9,060 bases of DNA, from positions 1-9,060 of the forward strand of contig JAQWSA010000063.1 in assembly GCA_029243445.1 (NCBI GenBank). The letters are read 5' to 3'. Under the pieces are notes generated by a model. The model was not told where the DNA came from. It ran no database searches and was given only the letters and a program-made list of their open reading frames with translations. Positions 5,148 to 9,060 of the stretch are shown piece by piece (position 1 is the first letter of the stretch; every line of letters starts with the position of its first letter). This DNA comes from Alphaproteobacteria bacterium (GTDB lineage Bacteria; Pseudomonadota; Alphaproteobacteria; UBA6615). The translations under genes and the position numbers were made by a program.

Positions 5148-7973
5148 TTAAGTTTTTTCAACGGCTTTAGAACATCGATTACATAAATCTTCATGTTTAT
5201 TATTTCCAACTTCTTCCAGCACCTGCCAACAGCGAGCACATTTTTCACCTTTAGCCAACTTAGTAATAACACCTATTTCAGGAACGTCTTCCAGTAAAAA
5301 TGAGTTTGACGGTGGAGATCCTGCAATCAGTGTCGCTTTAGAGGTAATTGAAATTTCTGCCAGGTCTATATCCATCATAGCAGCTATAGTTTCATCATCA
5401 GCATAAACTTCAGGCGCCGCCTGTAAACTTGAACCAATACGTTTTTCTATTCGCTCTATCTCTAAAGCCCCAGTTACAACTCGTCGAAGACGACGAACTT
5501 TATCCCACTTAGCAGCAAGCAAATCATCTCTCCAATCTTCACTTACCTCTGGAAAAGTTCGCAAATGTACGCTGGTATCAGCGTCATTCCCGTTCCGTGA
5601 AATCCATGCTTCCTCGGCAGTAAAACACAAAATTGGCGCCAGCCAAGCTGTTAAGTGATTAAACAAAATATCTAATACAGTTCGACTAGCTAAACGTGTT
5701 TGAGAATAGGTTGGATCGCAATATAGCCCATCCTTTCGTATATCAAAGTAAAAAGCCGATAAATCTACTGCACAAAAATTATGTAATGCAGTCCATAAGC
5801 TATGAAAGTCATAATTATCAACACTTTTTCGGATGAGTGCATTTAGTTCCCATAAACGATGTAAAACCCATCGTTCTAATTCTGGCATCTGTGTTATTAA
5901 AACTCTCTCCGATTCTTCAAACTCCGCCAAGTTGCCCAGTAAAAACCTTAGTGTGTTCCTTATTCGCCTATACAAATCGGATTGATGTTTCAAAATTTCG
6001 GGGCCAATTCGTAAATCTTCTGAATAATCCGAACTAACTACCCAAATACGAAGAATGTCTGACCCCATTTTATCTATAACTCCCTGAGGAGAAACAACGT
6101 TACCAAGAGATTTAGACATTTTACGACCATCTTCGGCCATAACAAATCCATGCGTTAATACCGCGTCATAAGGAGCACGCCCTCGAGTTCCGGTCGATTC
6201 TAAAAGTGATGAATGAAACCAACCTCTATGCTGATCTGATCCTTCTAAGTAGAGCGAAGCAGGCCACTTTAGTTCAGGGCGATCTTCTAGGACAAAACTG
6301 TGAGTAGAGCCTGATTCAAACCACACCTCAACTATGTCTAATACCTGTTCGTAGGCATCCACTTCATAAGCATTCCCAAGAAAACGTGAAGGTTCACTAG
6401 AAAACCAAGAATCCCCACCCTCGGCCTCAAAAATTTCTGCAATACGATCAAATACTTCTTGGTCTCGTAAAACTTCTCCTGTCTTTTTTTCAACAAATAC
6501 TGGGATAGGTACACCCCAAGCCCTTTGCCTGGATATACACCAATCAGGTCTATTTTCTATCATTGAACGAAGACGTGTTTTTCCAGCAGCTGGCACAAAT
6601 CGTGTTTGATCAATTGCCGTAAGTGCCTTATCGCGTAATCCGTTAACATCCATTGATATAAACCATTGCGATGTATTCCTAAAAATCAATGGAGCCTTCG
6701 ATCGCCATGAATGTGGATAAGAATGACGCAAACTTCCCTTGGCCAGTAAATGACCAGCGCTAATAAGTTCTTTTATTACACCACCATTAGCATTACCTTC
6801 TTTACCATCATTAGTTAATACAATTAAACCTGCAAATAAGGGAACATGATCGAAGTAGCTTCCGTCTTCATCAACCATATCTGGAACCTTCACACCGTGC
6901 TCAATACATAACCTATAATCATCTTCACCGTGACTAGGCGCCATATGTACAAAACCTGTTCCGGTTTCCGTTGTAACAAAATCACCCGCATACAAATTTA
7001 CATCAAAATCAAAACCTTTTCCCTGCAAAGGGTGAGAACAAGCGGTTCCAATAAGATCTGAACCTTTAATCTGAGAAATTTTAGAAATCATTTCTATGCC
7101 AGAGTCGCTGCAGAAGCTTTCTACTAATTCTTTGGAAACAATAAGTCTGTCTCCTTCGACCGCTGTGGCTTTTTCAGATACAGCCATTACATCAAATATA
7201 ACATAATCTATCGTATCTCCATAAGCGACAGCTCTATTGCCAGGAATAGTCCATGGAGTAGTTGTCCATATTACAACTGCCGCAGTAGCAAGTTCCTCAA
7301 TCTGTGATCTGATAACTGGAAACCTAACGTAAATTGTAGGAGATTTATGCTCTTCATACTCAACCTCAGCATCCGCTAACGCAGTACGCTCTACAACCGA
7401 CCATAAAACAGGCCGTGTACCTCGATACAACCCTCCATTCATTGCGTACTTACTAATCTCTCGTGCTATCTGCGCCTCGGCTTTATAAGCCATGGTTGTG
7501 TAAGGATCGGACCAATCACCTATGACACCCAAGCGCTGGAACTCTGTTGATTGCACCTCAACCCAGTGCTTTGCAAATTCACGGCATTCTTTGCGAAACT
7601 CTATAATTGGCACTTCATCTTTATTTCGCCCAGCAGAACGGTATTTCTCCTCAACCTTCCACTCTATTGGCAGACCATGACAGTCCCATCCCGGAACATA
7701 ATTAGCGTCTTTCCCAATCATTTGCTGAGATCGGTTAATAACGTCTTTTAATATTTTATTAAGTGCATGGCCTATATGCAGATTCCCGTTAGCATACGGA
7801 GGTCCATCATGAAGAATAAACTTTTCCCTACCTTTAGAAAGCTCCCGTTGTTTTGCATACAAATCCATAGACACCCAGCGATCGAGAATTTCTGGTTCCT
7901 TCTTTGGTAATCCCGCACGCATAGGAAATTCAGTTGATGGTAAAAACACTGTATCTTTATAGTCAATTGTCAT
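5148..7973 (-). CDS. ileS: Isoleucine--tRNA ligase
   Basis: 941 residues, full length for bacterial type. This cytosolic class I aminoacyl-tRNA synthetase charges tRNA-Ile and hydrolyses mischarged valine. Domains in order: catalytic start with HIGH (66-69) in PPYANGNLHIGHALNK; the CP1 editing domain, with TTTPWTIPGN (237-246) and GTGFVHMAPSHGEDD (338-352); return to the Rossmann fold with GSDQHRGWFHSS; KMSKS (618-622); the helical anticodon-binding domain (about 680-830); and a C-terminal zinc finger with C912, C915, C931 and C934. The C-terminal four-cysteine finger is the common bacterial form (IleS1), not the eukaryote-like mupirocin-resistant IleS2. The ATG at 7973 has AAGGA (7984-7980) six bases ahead and leads directly into the family N-terminus (LPSTEFPMRAGLP). 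No truncation or frameshift is seen. It is followed after 32 bases by lspA, the common ileS-lspA pairing. Confidence 0.98.
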   Translation of the reverse strand: MTIDYKDTVFLPSTEFPMRAGLPKKEPEILDRWVSMDLYAKQRELSKGREKFILHDGPPYANGNLHIGHALNKILKDVINRSQQMIGKDANYVPGWDCHGLPIEWKVEEKYRSAGRNKDEVPIIEFRKECREFAKHWVEVQSTEFQRLGVIGDWSDPYTTMAYKAEAQIAREISKYAMNGGLYRGTRPVLWSVVERTALADAEVEYEEHKSPTIYVRFPVIRSQIEELATAAVVIWTTTPWTIPGNRAVAYGDTIDYVIFDVMAVSEKATAVEGDRLIVSKELVESFCSDSGIEMISKISQIKGSDLIGTACSHPLQGKGFDFDVNLYAGDFVTTETGTGFVHMAPSHGEDDYRLCIEHGVKVPDMVDEDGSYFDHVPLFAGLIVLTNDGKEGNANGGVIKELISAGHLLAKGSLRHSYPHSWRSKAPLIFRNTSQWFISMDVNGLRDKALTAIDQTRFVPAAGKTRLRSMIENRPDWCISRQRAWGVPIPVFVEKKTGEVLRDQEVFDRIAEIFEAEGGDSWFSSEPSRFLGNAYEVDAYEQVLDIVEVWFESGSTHSFVLEDRPELKWPASLYLEGSDQHRGWFHSSLLESTGTRGRAPYDAVLTHGFVMAEDGRKMSKSLGNVVSPQGVIDKMGSDILRIWVVSSDYSEDLRIGPEILKHQSDLYRRIRNTLRFLLGNLAEFEESERVLITQMPELERWVLHRLWELNALIRKSVDNYDFHSLWTALHNFCAVDLSAFYFDIRKDGLYCDPTYSQTRLASRTVLDILFNHLTAWLAPILCFTAEEAWISRNGNDADTSVHLRTFPEVSEDWRDDLLAAKWDKVRRLRRVVTGALEIERIEKRIGSSLQAAPEVYADDETIAAMMDIDLAEISITSKATLIAGSPPSNSFLLEDVPEIGVITKLAKGEKCARCWQVLEEVGNNKHEDLCNRCSKAVEKT

Positions 7974-7979
7974 TAAAGG

Positions 7980-7984
7980 TCCTT
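7980..7984 (-). promoter_or_regulatory. Ribosome binding site of ileS
   Basis: AAGGA on the minus strand ends six bases before the ATG at 7973. It is the best-placed Shine-Dalgarno sequence in the window and fixes the ileS start. A short inverted repeat, GATAG and CTATC around a 5-base loop (7986-8000), lies just upstream. With 5 bp, three of them A-T, it is too weak to argue for control. Confidence 0.6.
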
Positions 7985-8025
7985 CGATAGTGCCCCTATC
8001 ATAATTTCAAATTAAATAGATCTGG

Positions 8026-8054
8026 CTTATATTAACCTTATGATGAATCGGCAA
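8026..8054 (-). promoter_or_regulatory. Candidate sigma-70 promoter for the ileS operon
   Basis: TTGCCG (8054-8049) and TATAAG (8031-8026) on the minus strand are separated by 17 bases, the ideal spacing. The predicted start near 8019 gives a leader of about 45 nt before the ileS ATG. The position in the 126-bp gap after ribF fits a promoter driving ileS, lspA and the envelope genes behind them. The sequence match is decent but unproven. Confidence 0.45.
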
Positions 8055-8099
8055 CTACCGAATTTATGCTCATCCATTTTAGAGTTATTAATTAGTCAA

Positions 8100-9060
8100 T
8101 TATATTGTACTTTTTAATGAAAAATCTGAAAGAATTCTTCTGGAGTTTTTGCTGTCTATTGAAATTTGGTTTTTTAATATATCTAAATTTTTAAATTTTT
8201 CTTCTGGCCTTATGTAAGCAGCAAATGCAACGCGTAGGTATTTCTCATATAAATCTCCCTCAAAATCAAATAAGTGAGATTCTAATAAAACTCTATCGCC
8301 ATATACCGTTGGACGAATTCCCAAATTAGCCACCCCATCAAACCACTGGATATTCCCTAATAGCTTAACACCGACGCGTATTGCATAGACTCCTAATGCA
8401 GGCTGTACATATTGAACTGGGTCAATATTAGCTGTTGGAAAGCCAATAGTCCTTCCTCGCTGATCACCTTTTATAACGCGACCCTCAATTTCCCATAGTC
8501 GCCCGAGCGTTGCTGCAGCCTTTTCAGGAAATCCATCATTAAGATAACTCCGTATAATAGATGATGAATAAATTACACCATTGAGGTCTTTTTGCGGAGC
8601 AACAATTGTAACGTTAAAACCATATTTCTTACTTTTAAGTTTAAGTAATTCAGGATTACCTAGACGTTTTTTTCCAAAAGCAAAATCATGACCAACAACT
8701 ACGTGGCTAGCGCCAATTCCATTATATAGAATCGATTCTAAAAATTCTTCTGCAGATAGAGATGAGAGTTTTTTATCAAAACGACAAACAAGTAAAACAT
8801 CAATTCCTAATTCGGCTATAGCTCTAACTTTAGCTCGAAAAGGGGTAAGTCGAAATGGTTTTCCATCGGGTTGAAAAAACCTTTGAGGATGAGGACTAAA
8901 GGTCATCATCACTAGTGGACTTCCAGATTTATCGGCTACTTCCCTCGCAGCTGTAATAACTTCTTGATGGCCCTTATGTAGGCCATCAAAGTTTCCAATG
9001 ACTATCACAGCGCCTCGAACGTCATCGGGCAAATTATAGTAATAATTATTGACATTGTTT
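8100..9060 (-). CDS. ribF: Bifunctional riboflavin kinase / FAD synthetase, 5'-truncated by window edge
   Basis: Cytosolic enzyme that phosphorylates riboflavin to FMN and then adenylylates FMN to FAD. The reading frame is open to the right edge. An in-frame TTG at 9032 could start a 310-residue product, but the upstream codons (NNVNNYYYN before LPDDVRG) have no stop, and family members usually carry about ten residues before this LP motif. The true start is therefore probably just beyond 9060. Numbering from the TTG, the adenylyltransferase domain shows GNFDGLHKGHQ (13-23), TFSPHP (44-49), VVGHDFAFGKKR (112-123) and YSSSIIRSYL (155-164). The flavokinase domain shows GRVIKGDQRGRTIGFPTANI (184-203), GVYAIRV (214-220), GVANLGIRPT (233-242) and LLESHLFDFEGDLY (249-262). 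Both domains look complete and active. The gene ends 126 bases before ileS. Confidence 0.96.
   Translation of the reverse strand, partial: NNVNNYYYNLPDDVRGAVIVIGNFDGLHKGHQEVITAAREVADKSGSPLVMMTFSPHPQRFFQPDGKPFRLTPFRAKVRAIAELGIDVLLVCRFDKKLSSLSAEEFLESILYNGIGASHVVVGHDFAFGKKRLGNPELLKLKSKKYGFNVTIVAPQKDLNGVIYSSSIIRSYLNDGFPEKAAATLGRLWEIEGRVIKGDQRGRTIGFPTANIDPVQYVQPALGVYAIRVGVKLLGNIQWFDGVANLGIRPTVYGDRVLLESHLFDFEGDLYEKYLRVAFAAYIRPEEKFKNLDILKNQISIDSKNSRRILSDFSLKSTI

Noticed and set aside
5837..6037. Open frame of 66 codons on the plus strand inside ileS
   Set aside because: Antisense to the helical domain of IleS and not recognisable as a protein.
7551..7966. Short open frames on both strands (7551-7751 plus, 7772-7966 minus) at the 5' end of ileS
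   Set aside because: Both overlap the highly conserved HIGH-containing region of IleS in other frames and show no motif.
7986..8000. Hairpin before ileS as a T-box or attenuator
   Set aside because: The stem is only 5 bp, there is no T-box consensus and no terminator/antiterminator pair, and the leader of about 45 nt is too short. T-boxes on ileS belong to other phyla.
9030..9032. TTG as the true ribF start
   Set aside because: The frame stays open to the window edge and family members have about ten residues before the LPDDVRG region, so the start most likely lies outside the window.
1..9060. Mobile elements, CRISPR repeats, tRNA genes, toxin-antitoxin or defence genes
   Set aside because: Searched by eye on both strands. 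Nearly all DNA is covered by intact housekeeping genes and no gap exceeds 185 bp; no direct repeats, transposase motifs or tRNA-like sequence were seen.

Overview
The window reads as a housekeeping segment of an AT-rich alphaproteobacterial chromosome (GC below about 40% by eye). All seven genes lie on the minus strand, so transcription runs from high to low coordinates. The assignment rests on gene content and order: ribF, ileS, lspA, a DUF3035/BamF-type lipoprotein and a tandem pair of secreted M16 peptidases is a typical alphaproteobacterial arrangement, and DUF3035 is essentially an alphaproteobacterial family. The short form of glucose-6-phosphate isomerase also fits. Codon use is strongly AT-biased throughout, as in streamlined or marine lineages. 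The genus cannot be named from the sequence alone.

In transcription order: ribF (9060 to 8100) is cut by the right edge and lacks only its first few codons. A 126-bp gap carries a good promoter candidate. It is followed by ileS (7973 to 5148), lspA (5115 to 4645), a bamF-like lipoprotein gene (start probably 4594, stop 3983), a catalytic M16 zinc peptidase (3923 to 2538) and a zinc-site-less M16 partner (2536 to 1181), the last two separated by one base. After a 185-bp gap holding a promoter candidate and an AT-only inverted repeat comes pgi (995 to the left edge), whose C-terminus lies outside the window.

Functionally the region has two themes. RibF makes FMN and FAD, IleS charges tRNA-Ile, and Pgi interconverts glucose-6-phosphate and fructose-6-phosphate. 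Between them sits an envelope block: LspA, the signal peptidase that processes lipoproteins; a BamF-type lipoprotein that would be its substrate and an accessory of outer-membrane protein assembly; and two exported M16 proteins that look like complementary halves of one heterodimeric periplasmic protease.

I see no mobile element, CRISPR array, tRNA, rRNA, phage gene or defence system, and nothing that amounts to a new system. The points worth a second look are modest: the split of M16 functional motifs between two adjacent genes, an ambiguous start on the catalytic M16 gene, the leader of pgi, and a departure from consensus in LspA.
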